Positions 33,201-44,500 are shown, numbered from the stretch's first letter. The stretch is 64,000 nt of DNA from Xiphophorus maculatus (GCF_002775205.1 NC_036447.1:3212501-3276500), one strand, 5' to 3'. Translations and numbers: made by a program. Notes: generated from the letters alone by a model not told the origin.

Positions 33201-36200
33201 GCCGTTGACGTTGGGCTGCCCCAGACTGTTCCAGGTGATGTAACCCCCGCTTTTCTTTATCCTGATGTAAACACAAAAGGTCTCTACTAAATATAGCATT
33301 AAAAATCGCAAAGTTGGCAACAGTGACTTACTGTTGTTAAACGCATTTGTCTGTCAGACCATTGTGGTTGTAGGAAAGATCGGTAATTCACTCAAAATGA
33401 AAGCCATCATGGCAGCTCTTTCTGCCAAAAACTGGATGAAAAAAGGTTTCCAGTCTGTTGCTTTGGTGTCAGTTAGCCATTTTCTTTTAAGGACAATTTT
33501 ATTTACAGACTTCATCATTAATTTTGCTCCATATATGACTTATTGTATAGTATGGAACAACACATATAAAAGCATTCACCTTATATAGTAAGTTATATGT
33601 AAGGTGAATGCTAGAGAACATACAAATATTTTTTTATTCAGTCACATCTTGAAATTAAGTGATTTGTTTAACTTAAAAAAATTATTAATTATGTTTAAAG
33701 CTAGAAATACATTAATGCCAATTAATTTACAAAAACCTTTTGCCTTAAGCTCAAATGAGAGAAATAACTGGATTTCAAAAGTTAAACTGTGCGTAATATT
33801 TTAAAGCAAATGTCCATTTTGGTGCATCGTGGAGTAAAATTATGAAATAGTTTGGATGAAAATGCTCTACTTTAAACCAATTCAAAATACTTTATAAGAA
33901 AAAAAATCAAGTCTTAAACGCTTTTGAGTTAACAATGAGGAGAATAATGTTTGCATTTAAAGTATGTGGCCATGAAAAATATTTGTAATTATTGGAAAAG
34001 AGGAAGGTTTCTACATACATTTTCTTCTTCCTGCTCCTTTCCCACTCATGTAGAGGAAGTGTTATAAGAGAATGTGTTTGTTTATTAATGATGAAATTAG
34101 TTAAATTGACTGAATGAACTTATTGATTTGTTGTTTTATTTATTTTGGATACCCAAAATGTTTTCCAGTTCCAGTGTCAAACGTTCATCAGAATTTAAAG
34201 TTTATGGATCTTTGAGAACGTGTTCTTGCATTATTTCCATTATATTACTCGAAAATACTCTCAAAACAACAAATATTACCGTGTATCCCAATGACGTCTG
34301 GGATAATTTATCATCCAGCAAGTCTTACCTCTCCTTCTCATCCCTTCTTTCAGGTGTGTGGTCAACAGTCAGCTTAAGAGCCTTGCCTTTGCGGCACAAC
34401 ATGGCGCGACTGTCCCCCACGCTGGCCACCACCAGCTCGATGCCGTCCCTCAGCAGCGCCACGGTGGCGGTGGTTCCCGCGTTCGTTCCCGGCCCTACAA
34501 AGACAAAGCAGGAACCGTCGGAGGCAGAACGAGCCGATTCAGAAACACACAGAAGGTCAACAGTCACATGGCGTGTCGCACATCCACAGAGCAGAACGTA
34601 AACAAACGAGCTGAGGTTGTTTTAGACTCAGAAAAAACTACGGTTTACACAGTAAACAGGATGTAAATCACACATGCAGGTAGAACTGCTGCAGCACAAA
34701 GCTGAGATCCAGAGTAAGAGTCATAGCAAAAATAAACCTTAAAAACAAATGGCACACAACATATTTATTAAGAGTCCAGGCTTGTATAATAACAAACAAG
34801 CTAACCTTAAATGTCTATTTTCTGCAGGAATTATTAAATTATTATTAAGTATAAAAAGGTACACATCAACTCCTTTTATAGGCATTTAATCTGAAAAACA
34901 AAAAAAAGTGCAAATAAACAGCAGTGATGTCTAATTCCTTAAGGGAAAACTATTGAAATCTGCTAAATAATAATATCTCACAGCGCCCTCCACAGTTACC
35001 GGCACCCCTGGTAAAATTTCATCTTTTACAGAAACAACTCAAAATCATCACAAAGTAGTCACATTTTAAATTTCATTTTAATCTATTTTTCCTTAAGGTT
35101 TTTCTGTAATGCCAGTTTTTTTATGTTTCTCACAATTTTCTCTACAACAACAATAATAAGGTGATGGAAAATATGTAGAGATTCAAACTTTAATTGGGAT
35201 TTCCAAAACTCACATACGTTTCCCATTACAGAGTTATCCCCTCTTGGATGTTTTACTCCTTTATTGCTTGTGCAAATCAGTCACGATCAACAAAATTTGA
35301 TATATATATAAAATTTTCAATCTGATGACTGTTAATCATTGATGATGTCACGTTCGACAGATTCTAGATATTTCAAAATTATCTAATGAGTAAAGGGGCA
35401 CATTTTATGAAAATGTACAGGTTTTGAGTTTTTTTTCTGCCACACGACAGCCATGTTAATAAAATTTTAATAAAAACCCACCAAATGTTTCGAAAAGTTG
35501 TGCAAATTTTAACAACCTCCCTAAAGCTGTTTTTTCCTCGTCCAATTAGGTGGAAACTTTTGAAATATGGCTGTCAGTTTGTTTGTTTTGCTTATTTTGA
35601 TGTTTCTTTTGCTCAAAAAAAGCTTAATTAGGAGTCTTTTGCTATGGCTCATCGATCCACGTTGTAAAAATTTTACAGAACTGAGAATTTTAACCACAAA
35701 CACTTCCAATTAATTCAAATACCCATGTTGGTATAGCGTGACATCATCAATTTATTGAAAAATTTAGATTTTTAAATGAAAATGTGGTAAAACTTCTACC
35801 CTACCAGCTCATATTTTGCTCCTGCATGTTTTTACCAGCAGCGTCTTTAAACGTGGAGTGCACAGTGCATTAAACATGCTGCATTTATTGAAGGTCTTTC
35901 ACTAATGAGCTACTGAACATGTCGTACAGCTGGTCAAACAGATGCATTGTCTCACGGGAAGCATACACTTGGTAAGAGAAGAGAAAGAAAGAGGATTTAG
36001 AGAAAGATAGGGAACCTTCCAGTAGTCCAGGATTTAGGACCCGCTGGACTCTCCTTCAATATCTATCCTCTCGTCATCCACACTGGTACCAAGGGCCTCC
36101 AGCTCTGAGCTGGGTCAGCAGCTGCCGTAGATAACATGCACACACACACACAGGCATATTGGGACATTTCACACAGCGTGGCCCAAATCAGGCCACATAA

Positions 36201-39200
36201 CACGTTTACTGGCTTTCACTGAAAGATATAATCTCTCTCTCAAACTGAATAGTAACTGAGAAAAACTAACTTCATGCGGCAAATGTGCAATTTAGTGTTT
36301 CAAGAGAAAGTCTGTTGTTTTTTTGCACTGGATTATTTGACAGATTGGGGAAAAAAATCAATATCTGGTCAAATTTACATTGAAATTTTTTTTAATTTAT
36401 TTAATTTTACATTTGATGCTTTGTACATTAAAAAGAAATAATAAAGTCCTACAAGATAAATAATAAAGCCCAGAAGACAAAAAAAATAAAGTCTGGTAAA
36501 ACTTAAACACAATTGTTTGTTTTTTCTTTTCCAGGATAGAAAGAAAAATAAACCAGTATCCAGAAAGTGGGTGAAACATTTAAATACATCTCAAAGCTGC
36601 TGTATGCAAGTTTTTATTTTTTCTAATCAGTCACCAAGTCGTGTCAATATAATGAGACACAGATAATATGTGGGGGAAAAAACAACTCCTCCATAAGCTG
36701 CTATTGCTGTCTGAAGAAAAGCACCGAAAACAACCAATCAGAGCCAGGAGGCGGGTCTTAGCACTGTCAATCGCACTTGCGTTCGTGCTGCTTAATGTGC
36801 CAACGGCAGAAAAACCATTTATCTGCCATCATCAGTAGACAAACGGCACTGTTCATGAAGTTAGTGAACATGAAGTTAGCCAACTAGCCTTCGCATTCAC
36901 TACAGATCTGCTATTAGAGAGGCAACAGGGGAAGAGCGACATGTACACAAGAATGATTGACAGCACTAAGATTCGCCTCCTAGCTCTGCTTGTTTCTAGC
37001 TAGCACTATGAGAAAACAGAGCAGCTCGATTTTTTTTCACAGATTATCTGTTTCATAACATATTGTTACTAACATGATGACAGTTTCATACGGCAGCTTT
37101 AATGATAAAATACTTTTTAAAAGTTATTAGTTAGCTGTTGTTTACCACTTTATCACGGATCATCATGTTGTTCATGATTTTGGGCCGAGCCTCATCTGAT
37201 CACACAATATTTTGATCTATAGTTGATGATTGGCTCAGCTGCAGCTTTGGAAACTGTAGTTATTCAATCATATTGGAGGCTTTTTGGTGAAGCCCATATT
37301 TTTAAATCTCTTCATTTGTTTTAATCGAGATGAACTGCTAATTGAAATAATTGTCAACTAATTTAGTAATTGATTCAATTGTTAACTGTAGTATACAGAC
37401 TCGAAAAAGACAATTCAATGAAAGAAAAACATACTCAGAGCAGTATTTAAACCAAAACTGTACAAAAAAACTTTTACATTTCGCGTTTAAGATAAAAAAA
37501 AAACTTCATTGTTTGTAAGTATATTCTACCCAGAAATCAAGTGGCAAAGTTTCAGCTTTCAATTAATGCCTTTGCATTTTAGCCACTATGAATATGTATG
37601 ACTGATTACTTGATTAATCGCCAGAATAATCGATTACAAAAATAATTATCTGCATCCCTAAAATCTTTTTCTAATTGATTCTTCAACCTGAAGGCAAATT
37701 TGCTGCAACATCTTAAATATTTTTCCCATTATCCAATAGAATGGGAAATTAATTGCCTTAAAAATTGTCAAGAAAAACATCCATGAGCTGCTTTCACAGG
37801 TAGACTCACAAGCACTAATGATCATTTAATTAAAACTGATTTCATCTGCAGCGACTGCCATTTTCAACACTGTGCTCTGCGTTTTGATTTAGTTTCTTCT
37901 CAGGAACAAAAATTAAATATTTTATGTTCTGCTGTTTAACTTTCTTTGCATTTATTCAAGACTTGCTGAGGATCGGATGAATACCAACTAATCCTGAGAA
38001 TCAGATAAATTAAGAGAAAATAATCATTTATTTTAAACAAAATTTGCACAAAGCTTTGCAAGTCGTTTGTATGATGGAGAGTAAAAACTGTTTTAAAATT
38101 CTCACTTTTTAAAATCTTTCAAATGTTATTATCTAGTGACTGCAGCAATAGATTAACATGCAATTACTTATCAAGCTAATTAGATAATCATTTTTAATGT
38201 CCATCAATTTAACTGCCTAGGTTTTCCTTTAAGTTGCTGCCTATATTCATATTTGAATTATTTGATATTTACTGAATTTTGCCTGTTTCTTCTTTTTATA
38301 GCTTGTTTGTTATTAAATAAAAATTAGGAAAGACAGACCTCTAATTAAAATCTAAAACCTCATCACCTATGTAGAACAGGTACATTTGCTTTAAATACAG
38401 GAGGAGGAAAAAAGCACAATCTAAGTTTAAAAATCAATTCATGTGTTTTAATACAGTGTACAAAAAATAGTTAAAGGGATATTCAAACAACAGTACCTAC
38501 CATTTGGATAGAAGTGCAAGTGCTTTGCCAAAGCTTTGTCTACTTCTAGGAAAGCTTTCTTTAAAGCCGATTCCAGATTGTTATCTTCTGCCAGAATGTC
38601 CCTGAAAAACGATTAGAAATATTATCACCAAAAATTTTAATTCCTCGATTATTTCCAATGATATTTGTGTGTAAAACTATAGACACGTTGCAGTGTGAGA
38701 TCCCACCTGCAACTCCCTACTGGAGGGCAAAAAACTGCTCACTGACGACGACTACCGTTGGTTTTAGCTGTTAAGTTATGAATATAATGCGCTAAAAATC
38801 ATCAGTAGAGTAGCTGTTTAAATCAGTAAATCAACCACCGCCGTGTTAGATTAGCTAAGAGAGCAGCGTTGGCTAATCTACCAAGGCAATCACTTATTAA
38901 TAATCTCAAGATAAACATCAAGCTTAAAAACATAATACTGTAATGGACTGAATGTTCTGTTCTTTGCATGTTTTTTGGTGTTGAATCCTGACAAATGTGT
39001 TGGTGTTGTTGTCAGTTGCTATGGCAATCAGCCTGTGTGTAGTGTAGCTGACAAAGTGAATGAGAAAAAAGAATATCAGTGGTTTTGAGATGTTCTGCAA
39101 TGTTTTCGCTATTTTCCCTTTGCTGTGGCCCATTGTACTAAATGATTAATAACTGCATCTCCAGGTTTCATTTAGTTAAAGGGATTGTTCTACCAAGGCA

Positions 39201-39794
39201 CCACAGCTATGGATGGCCGGTAAAAGAATCATCTTTTTGCCCTCCAGCGTTGTGTGCATGTGAAAAGATTTCCAGATGTAGACTATAACATGCAACGTGT
39301 CTATATGTACGATTCCCTTACTGGATGAATTTCTTCATGTATTTTTCGCAGAAGTCGGCTGCTTCTGAGCCGCCGTGGCCGTCAAACACAGCAAAGTACA
39401 GGGTGTTTTCATTCAACTGGGAGACCTGGAACCGGTCCTCATTCTCCTTGCGTTGGCCGATCAGAGATGCACACCCTATCTTAGATAGGCTAACTTTGGG
39501 AATGGGTTTGCCATAGCGAATGCTAGGGGGGAGCATAATGGGCTCGTCGATGCGATCATCCCAAATCCCAAAGGAGTCCCAGGTTGTAAGGCGGCCGCTG
39601 CCGTCTGGATCGAAGCGCGTGTTGCTGTATTGCCTCCCAGAAGGTCCATAAACTTGTCTGCAGAACAATGGTAACTTTGTTTTGTGGCTATCGAGCTGAA
39701 AGGGCAGGGGATCGAAAGCCTTCTGTAGCAAACCACTGCGACCAATGTTAGAACCGCTGCACCTGATCAGGCGCACAAGACAGGAAGCCGACAT
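30096..39794 (-). CDS. ppm1k: ppm1k, mitochondrial PP2C-type protein phosphatase
   Basis: PPM1K (PP2Cm) dephosphorylates the E1-alpha subunit of branched-chain alpha-ketoacid dehydrogenase in the mitochondrial matrix, activating BCAA breakdown. Coding exons in transcription order: 39794-39322, 38601-38501, 34494-34329, 33261-33117, 31685-31551, 30227-30096. The product is 383 residues (human 372). The N-terminus ([20 protein letters not shown]) is basic and lacks acids, fitting a mitochondrial presequence. PPM motifs: RKENED (115-120), DGHGG (138-142), GTTATV, VGDSR (217-221), RSIGD (273-277), TTDG (307-310), TEDN (346-349), with the metal-binding Asp residues present. ATG 39794 is the first methionine in the exon; the frame is open upstream to the acceptor but without an ATG. 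A non-coding exon lies upstream. Identity is secure, supported by synteny. Confidence 0.96.
30430..30600. repeat. retrotransposon-type 3' tail with TATCT repeats (ppm1k intron 5)
   Basis: CATTGTTCTTGTGACAATGACAATAAAGATT followed by (TATCT)n, the 3' end of a common fish retroelement. No coding part is visible. Confidence 0.5.
31551..31685 (-). CDS. ppm1k: ppm1k coding exon 5
   Basis: Residues 296-340: [40 protein letters not shown]. The Asp in TTDG is a metal ligand. Acceptor TTCTGCAG, donor GTGAGA. Confidence 0.95.
31762..33052. repeat. large element, family X (ppm1k intron 4)
   Basis: Starts CTATAGATACGTTGCATATT and ends CTGCAGCACGTCTATATG, inverted ends shared with the copy at 38676-39307. 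The inside carries ACTGGAGGGCAAAA, GTTGCCGTGGCAACTGACTAACA, AACATTCAGTCGGTAACAG and TTTTCAGGCTTGATGTTTAT. A 210-codon open frame (31877-32509) lies inside it but resembles no transposase I recognise. Confidence 0.6.
33117..33261 (-). CDS. ppm1k: ppm1k coding exon 4
   Basis: Residues 247-295: [48 protein letters not shown]. Acceptor ACATCAG, donor GTAAGT. Confidence 0.95.
33395..34321. repeat. interspersed element, family R, interrupted (ppm1k intron 3)
   Basis: Left part TTTCTGCCAAAAACTGGATG..AAGGACAATTTTATTTACAGA; right part AGTTCCAGTGTCAAACGTTC..CTCAAAACAACAAATATTAC..ACGTCTGGGATAATTTATC. About 580 bp of other sequence separates the two parts. It matches the copy at 49004. Confidence 0.65.
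33572..33611. repeat. hairpin in ppm1k intron 3
   Basis: GCATTCACCTTATATA and TATATGTAAGGTGAATGC are inverted repeats around AGTAAGT. The stem is 11 bp perfect, extended by a nearly matched TATA segment. Confidence 0.6.
34329..34494 (-). CDS. ppm1k: ppm1k coding exon 3
   Basis: Residues 192-247: [38 protein letters not shown] and [14 protein letters not shown]-rich compared with its flanks. The donor GTAAGACT abuts the end of an R-family repeat. Confidence 0.95.
34980..35250. repeat. probable Tc1/mariner-type remnant (ppm1k intron 2)
   Basis: CCTCCACAGTTACCGGCACCCCTGGTAAA resembles the terminal inverted repeats of Tc1-like elements of fish. No transposase frame is seen. Confidence 0.4.
35800..36200. 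other. unassigned GC-richer stretch (ppm1k intron 2)
   Basis: Unique sequence with a short CA run at 36138. It contains no exon consistent with PPM1K, whose exons 2 and 3 already join in frame. Nothing can be named. Confidence 0.25.
36592..37104. repeat. interspersed element, family N (ppm1k intron 2)
   Basis: CAAAGCTGCTGTATGCAAGT at the left and CATACGGCAGCTTTAATG at the right; the inside has CCAATCAGAGCCAGGAGGCG and GTCTTAGCACTGTCAATC. Same structure as 21965-22578. Confidence 0.7.
37320..37660. repeat. ATTAATCG-rich repeat (ppm1k intron 2)
   Basis: Ends TTACTTGATTAATCGCCAGAATAATCGATTAC followed by TGCATCCCTAAAA, the same family as 14060-14580. Confidence 0.45.
38501..38601 (-). CDS. ppm1k: ppm1k coding exon 2
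   Basis: Residues 158-192: [33 protein letters not shown]. Acceptor TTTTTCAG, donor GTAGGT. Confidence 0.94.
38676..39307. repeat. element, family X, shorter copy (ppm1k intron 1)
   Basis: Inverted ends CTATAGACACGTTGCAGT and CATGCAACGTGTCTATA. Read on the minus strand it follows the 31.8-kb copy: ACACACAGGCTGATTGCCATAGC, AACATTCAGTCCATTACAG, TTTTTAAGCTTGATGTTTAT. It ends 14 bp before ppm1k coding exon 1 (39322). Confidence 0.65.
39322..39794 (-). CDS. ppm1k: ppm1k coding exon 1
   Basis: Residues 1-158: presequence, [44 protein letters not shown] and [16 protein letters not shown]. The exon extends to 39854 as 5' UTR after CTCTTCAG. The donor is GTAAGG. Confidence 0.95.
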
Positions 39795-40293
39795 CACCCT
39801 GAAGATACTCACAGAGGAAGGAGCAGGGGTGGAGGTGTTGACAACGTTCAAAAACTGAAGAGAAACAGGAATGAAAAGGACATAAAAATCTTATTAGGGC
39901 TGTAAATTAACTGAAATGTTAATATCATCGGTATAACATTTTGCACAATTAAAAATAAAACTGTTTCATCTGGCAATGTTATTGAAAGATGTAGCATGTG
40001 CACTTTGCTACCAATTTAGGAAAATACAAGTATATAAAATCTGTCAAGTCACAAATGCGTAGATCTTTACAAAAAAAATTTCCAATATCTGTATAGGTTC
40101 CAAATTGAAAATAAAATTCTAGAACAGGTATTGTGACAATGTTCCAGATCCCTAAGGACAGATCTATTCAGTCTAATTCTACGCTTTGTGCTCTGAGAGA
40201 TGTGATGCTTTATTTACTTTCCATTATTTAGAATTCCTAACTGTACTTTCTGAACCATTTGAAAGGTTTGCTACATGTTTGACCAAAGTAGTC

Positions 40294-40855
40294 TACCATC
40301 CATCTATTTTCTTACACCCTTGTGGGATCGGGAGGGTTGCTGGTGCCTATCTCCAGTGAACGTTTCGGGCGAGAGGCGGGTTCACCCTGGACAGGTCGCC
40401 AGTCTGTCGCAGGGCAACACAGAGACAGACAGGACAAGCAACCATGCACACACACACTCACACCTAGGGAGAATTTAGAGAGACCAATTAACCTGACTGT
40501 CATGTTTTTGGACTGTGGGAGGAAGCTGGAGTACCCGGAGAGAACCCACGCATGCACAGGGAGAACATGCAAACTCCATGCAGAAAGACTCTGGGCTGGG
40601 AATCGAACCCAGGACCTTCTTGCTGCAAGACACAGATATCAAACTCCAGTCCTCAAGGGCCGGTGTGCTTCAGTTTTTAGATGAGCCACAGGTACAAAAC
40701 ACTGGAATGAAATGGCTTAATTACCTCCTCTTCGTTTAGATTAGTTCTCCAGAACCTTGTTAACGACCCAGTTGTTCTATTCAGGTGTGGTGCAGCAGAG
40801 GCAAATCTAAAAGTTGTAGACAACAGTTTTACCAACTGCGCCACAGTGCAGCCCG
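40294..40855. mobile_element. non-autonomous element with 8-bp target duplication AAGTAGTC
   Basis: Begins TACCATCCATCTATTTTCTT, contains GGACAGGTCGCCAGTCTGTC, TTTTTGGACTGTGGGAGGAA, GAGAACATGCAAACTCCATG and GGAATCGAACCCAGGACCTT, and ends ACTGCGCCACAGTGCAGCCCG. AAGTAGTC flanks it at 40286-40293 and 40856-40863. This is a very common fish repeat with no coding capacity; its superfamily is left open. Confidence 0.75.
40618..40822. mobile_element. insertion nested within the 40294-40855 element
   Basis: ATATCAAACTCCAGTCCTCAAGGGCCGGTG..GGTACAAAACACTGGAATGA..CAGGTGTGGTGCAGCAGAGG..TCTAAAAGTTG interrupts the host repeat between CTGCAAGACA and AGACAACAG. A possible 5-bp duplication is AGACA. The far end of the known element is missing. 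Confidence 0.6.
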
Positions 40856-42025
40856 AAGTAGTCAAACAACTTTTTACTTTTTGTCAGTTTCAGTTTCTTT
40901 ATTATTTGCTTTACATTGGCTGTTATATTCTAAATTGCACTGACTGAACAAGTTAAAGTTGTTTTTATATGTTTGTCCAAAATTGTGAAGGTACAGTGGA
41001 TGGAAGTGTGCTTTACTGGTGCAGAGTTATCAAATAAACTTGTATTTCAGTACATTTATGTATGTGTTTTAAAAAAAAGACACATTTCAAGTATAATCAG
41101 CTCAGTTTTTCTGCATCAGATCAGAGTTGGATGATACTAAACCTCAGATATCTATATCAGTATCAGAAGTGAATAAAAGTGAATTGGTGCATATCTACAA
41201 AAAAAAAAAAACAACAAGATTTTATCCAAGAAACTACTTCTGCTAAAGATGGAAACTCAATCTTGTTTTTACTATCTGGAGCAAAAACAGAGTAAAATAT
41301 GGGAATGAAAGCAAGGTCAAAAAGGAAACACAAATACCTGCCTGTGAGCAGAGAAAAGGTAAATAATTGACTCAAAGCAAAACATTTCTGCAGCCACAAA
41401 AACCCAACAACTTTAAATGACCGGAGCAGCAGTCAGTGGTAAAAATTATGAGCTGATGTTGTTGATTTAGGGTTATTAACTTTTCCAGAAAGTATGCTTG
41501 CTTGTGTAAATTTAAAATATACACTCAGCAGCTCCTTTAACCCAAAGCAACCAGTGGAGCAGGAAAAAAACAATACTTAGTAAAGTAAAAACTCCTGATA
41601 TGAATGTGCCAACTGACAGAAACTTATTAAACAGCACCAGTCTATGCGTCTTAATTTTTATCAGATGCTTTCTCAACTTCCTATACATTGAGGCAGGGCA
41701 AGTTGCACCTCCACTTATTTGTAGTATTAGAGTGTACTATATAAATGTGAATGATGAACATGATTTCTTTTACATTTATATCTGAGTTTAGTTATATTGA
41801 CTACAATTAACACAAGAATGACTCTTAATATTAGTGGGAAAACATTACCACATGCAAACTAAATAGTCTAAATTTAAATTCACCACTTGTAAATGAACGC
41901 CTCAAAATGATGCAATAACATACAGATATGACAAACTGCTGTCAAATACGATGTTTTCAGCTGTACTTACCCATTTAATATCGCCAAATAACTCAAAACT
42001 GGACAAACCCCACTGAAGATTAATA

Positions 42026-42079
42026 AAAACTATATTCGTAAAACCTAATTGGAAGATTAAGTTTTACGAATATAGTTTT
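42026..42079. repeat. perfect 19-bp inverted repeat (ppm1k 5' intron)
   Basis: AAAACTATATTCGTAAAAC at 42026-42044 and its exact complement at 42061-42079, with a 16-bp loop. A short direct repeat, GAAGATTAA, precedes the left arm and fills part of the loop. Confidence 0.85.
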
Positions 42080-42582
42080 GGTGAAATTTCTACTTTGTTT
42101 TAGCTTTCGCGTAGAGAACTAAAGCACCGCAAAACCTAAACGTTTTTCCAGTGAACCTTCCGTAAGTGTGGAATTGTTGAGTCCAAGTTTTAACATTTTA
42201 GATATTTAGCTTTTCAACCGGAGCCGAAATTTCTTAAATACCTCTTTACTTAAGTGTCGAATCAGAAGCTGACTTCGTTGTAGCTAACTTTGTTATCTCG
42301 CTAGCTGCTATTATTTGCAGTATAAACGTTGCCTGATTACTACGTAATAGTATTATTTCATGCATTTGATAAAATTATAATGCCCTTAATATAACAGCAA
42401 ATAAAATCAACTACAATAGTGAGATGCGTCAATAAAAAAGATCTGTCGTCATTTTTAGTCTTGCGAGTTAGCTAGCTTAGCGAACAAGCTACGTGGCTAA
42501 CTTTAGCTTGAGATACGCAGTTTATAAAAAACATAATAACACCACTACTTAATGTCTCGTATTGTGTATTAAAAAGTCATAC

Positions 42583-42680
42583 CTTGGATTTATTTAAAAA
42601 TATAACTGTAGTGTCGAATCCCCGCGTTTACTTCCAAACGAGCGACTGAATGAAAACAGAGTGGAAAAACCACCTCCGCC
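42583..42680 (-). other. ppm1k: ppm1k non-coding first exon (probable)
   Basis: On the minus strand ATAAATCCAAG is followed by donor GTATGA at 42582. A CG-bearing 5' part (GAATCCCCGCGTTTAC) lies just upstream. It is non-coding, spliced to the acceptor at 39855. The 5' limit is inferred. Confidence 0.5.
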
Positions 42681-42689
42681 CTCTTCTCG

Positions 42690-42800
42690 GTATTATCAAA
42701 TAAGGCCTCTCTGATGTGACCGCACCAATCAGCTTTTAGTTCGACTCACTCCCCGCAAACAGCGCTTCCGATTGGTCCATCAAGTTATGACTGCAACGGG
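42690..42800 (-). promoter_or_regulatory. ppm1k: probable ppm1k promoter
   Basis: Two CCAAT boxes, one on each strand (CCAAT 42725-42729, ATTGG 42771-42775), directly upstream of the candidate first exon in the most CpG-dense stretch of the area. No TATA box is seen. Confidence 0.45.
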
Positions 42801-44430
42801 TATCCACAAATCAAAAGGCCGCGTCTGGTGTATGTTGCAGAAAGTCAACAAATGGGGCTTTGTAGCATGAGTGAATAAATAATTGAGTTTATGTGACAGC
42901 AAAAGGTTGTCCTGTGTATGTATCTTTATTTACCTGACTCTATTTTGAGTTTGTTAGCAGTCCCAATGTGGACCAGCTCCCTGTATTTACTATCCAGAAC
43001 TGCCTAAATACTTTTTATGTAATTTGAGAGTTTACTGTTTGCCTTAGTTCTCCTTTTACCCTGCAGGAATTTAAGGTTAAACCAAACCAAACCTGTTTCT
43101 GCATTTTCGTTTTACTATGCAAAACTACCCTGTGGTTTTGAGGCTTTTTGTCAAGTTCCTCAAATTTCTTGAAACCACTCAGTTAAAATGTGTAGAAGTT
43201 AGTCATCTTCTACTGCAGTAGCATAATCTCATTCTGAAAACGTTTTGATATATTTAAGATGTGATTTAAGTGCATTAATTTAAGAAATGTCTATTTTGAA
43301 TTAAAGTGGCACATTTGTTGGTACTGTAAGGCAGTCCTGGGTTAGTCACTAACATAGTCACTTTATATAGGGAGGACAGGGATGTCTGCAGTTATGTAGC
43401 GGTCTGTTGCAGTGAAAAGAGAGCTTGGCTATTGGTTTACTGGTTGGTCTACGTTCCAACACTTATTTGTGGTTATATTTACTAGTATTATGTCATGACA
43501 CCGTACTTCATAGATTATGCATGATATCTATAGGAAACTTTTGTAATATGCAGTCAGTACTTTCCAGACATTGCTGTGTTTTTGTTGCTGCAGACCTCTT
43601 GCCCAGTTTCTTTTTGGTGTTTTCTTCTACTTTGAAACAAAATCCTGCTCTGTTGTCCCATACGTTGTAATTATCTTCACTATTTTCCATTGTACATCTA
43701 ATGGCTTGTCTTTTGTACCCGCCTCCTGACTGAAGCTTTTTCACATTGACATTGTTGTGCTTTGAAAACTTTCTGCAGAATGTGGCATTTTATATCCACA
43801 GTATGTTGAGCGAGAGAAGACTTTGGGTAAAAAGTGGGACCCATATGGGTCCTAAATCTGTTGCACACTGTTGGACTGATATTCCCAATACCTATTGGGG
43901 GACGTAGCTAAGCCCCAATTGCTTCTAGTGTGCTGCAAAATATATTGCAAATATAGTCATGGCAGTATCATTGTGTGAAATATTCATACTATATGGAGTG
44001 CAGTAGTTAGTGGTTAATATATTTCAAGTGTTATAAACTTTTTTCTTAAATTCACAACACAAATGTAATATTTAGCAAGTAGTACACATCATGGTTTGGA
44101 GCTTTAATTACAATTTATGAAGCAGCATTTTGAATAAAATAAAATGTTACAAATATTTGTGACATATTTTGGTTGCTTCAATGAGTAACTGTGGAAACAT
44201 TACCCACCCTGTTTTTACAACGGGGAGCAGCAAATTAGCATTAAAAAAATTAAATAAAATAATACCTGAACTATGTCCCAAAAAAGAAGGCATCACTTCT
44301 CGAAGATATGTGCATTATATAACAACATATAATCTCGCTACGTGACAAATAAACCTGTTTTTGAATTTGAGTAAAGCAGAATTGAAATCAATATACGGGC
44401 CACAAGATTTCAGTTTTTAATAACACTTGA
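42801..44430. other. ppm1k-herc intergenic region
   Basis: Unique AT-rich sequence. It holds a perfect 16-bp palindrome GGACCCATATGGGTCC at 43837-43852 and, 31 bp on, the hairpin CCCAATA-CC-TATTGGG at 43884-43899. No coding potential. Confidence 0.4.
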
Positions 44431-44500
44431 ACTTCCGGTTCAGCGGACCAATCACATCATTCCTACCTCTGAGGCGTTTGGTGACGTAAGCAGCTATAGC
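44431..44500 (+). promoter_or_regulatory. probable herc promoter
   Basis: ACTTCCGGT (44431-44439) is a consensus ETS/GABP site, CCAAT lies at 44448-44452 and TGACGTAA (44482-44489) is a CRE/ATF-type site, within 140 bp upstream of a good splice donor. The combination is typical of a TATA-less vertebrate promoter. Confidence 0.55.

Larger units (their letters stand above)
39895..41190. repeat. element, family Q, carrying a nested insertion (ppm1k 5' intron)
   Basis: CATGTTTGACCAAA at 40275, GCAGAGTTATCAAATAAACTTG at 41021, TATCAGTATCAGAAGTGAA at 41156, matching the copy at 5705-6536. It is split by the insertion at 40294-40855. The left edge is uncertain. Confidence 0.55.

Noticed and set aside
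34128..34666. 157- and 102-codon plus-strand frames over ppm1k exon 3
   Set aside because: Antisense to a clear PP2C exon and partly within a family R repeat.
39795..39854. Longer ppm1k N-terminus starting upstream of 39794
   Set aside because: The frame is open to the acceptor but the only candidate start there is TTG; the first ATG is at 39794.
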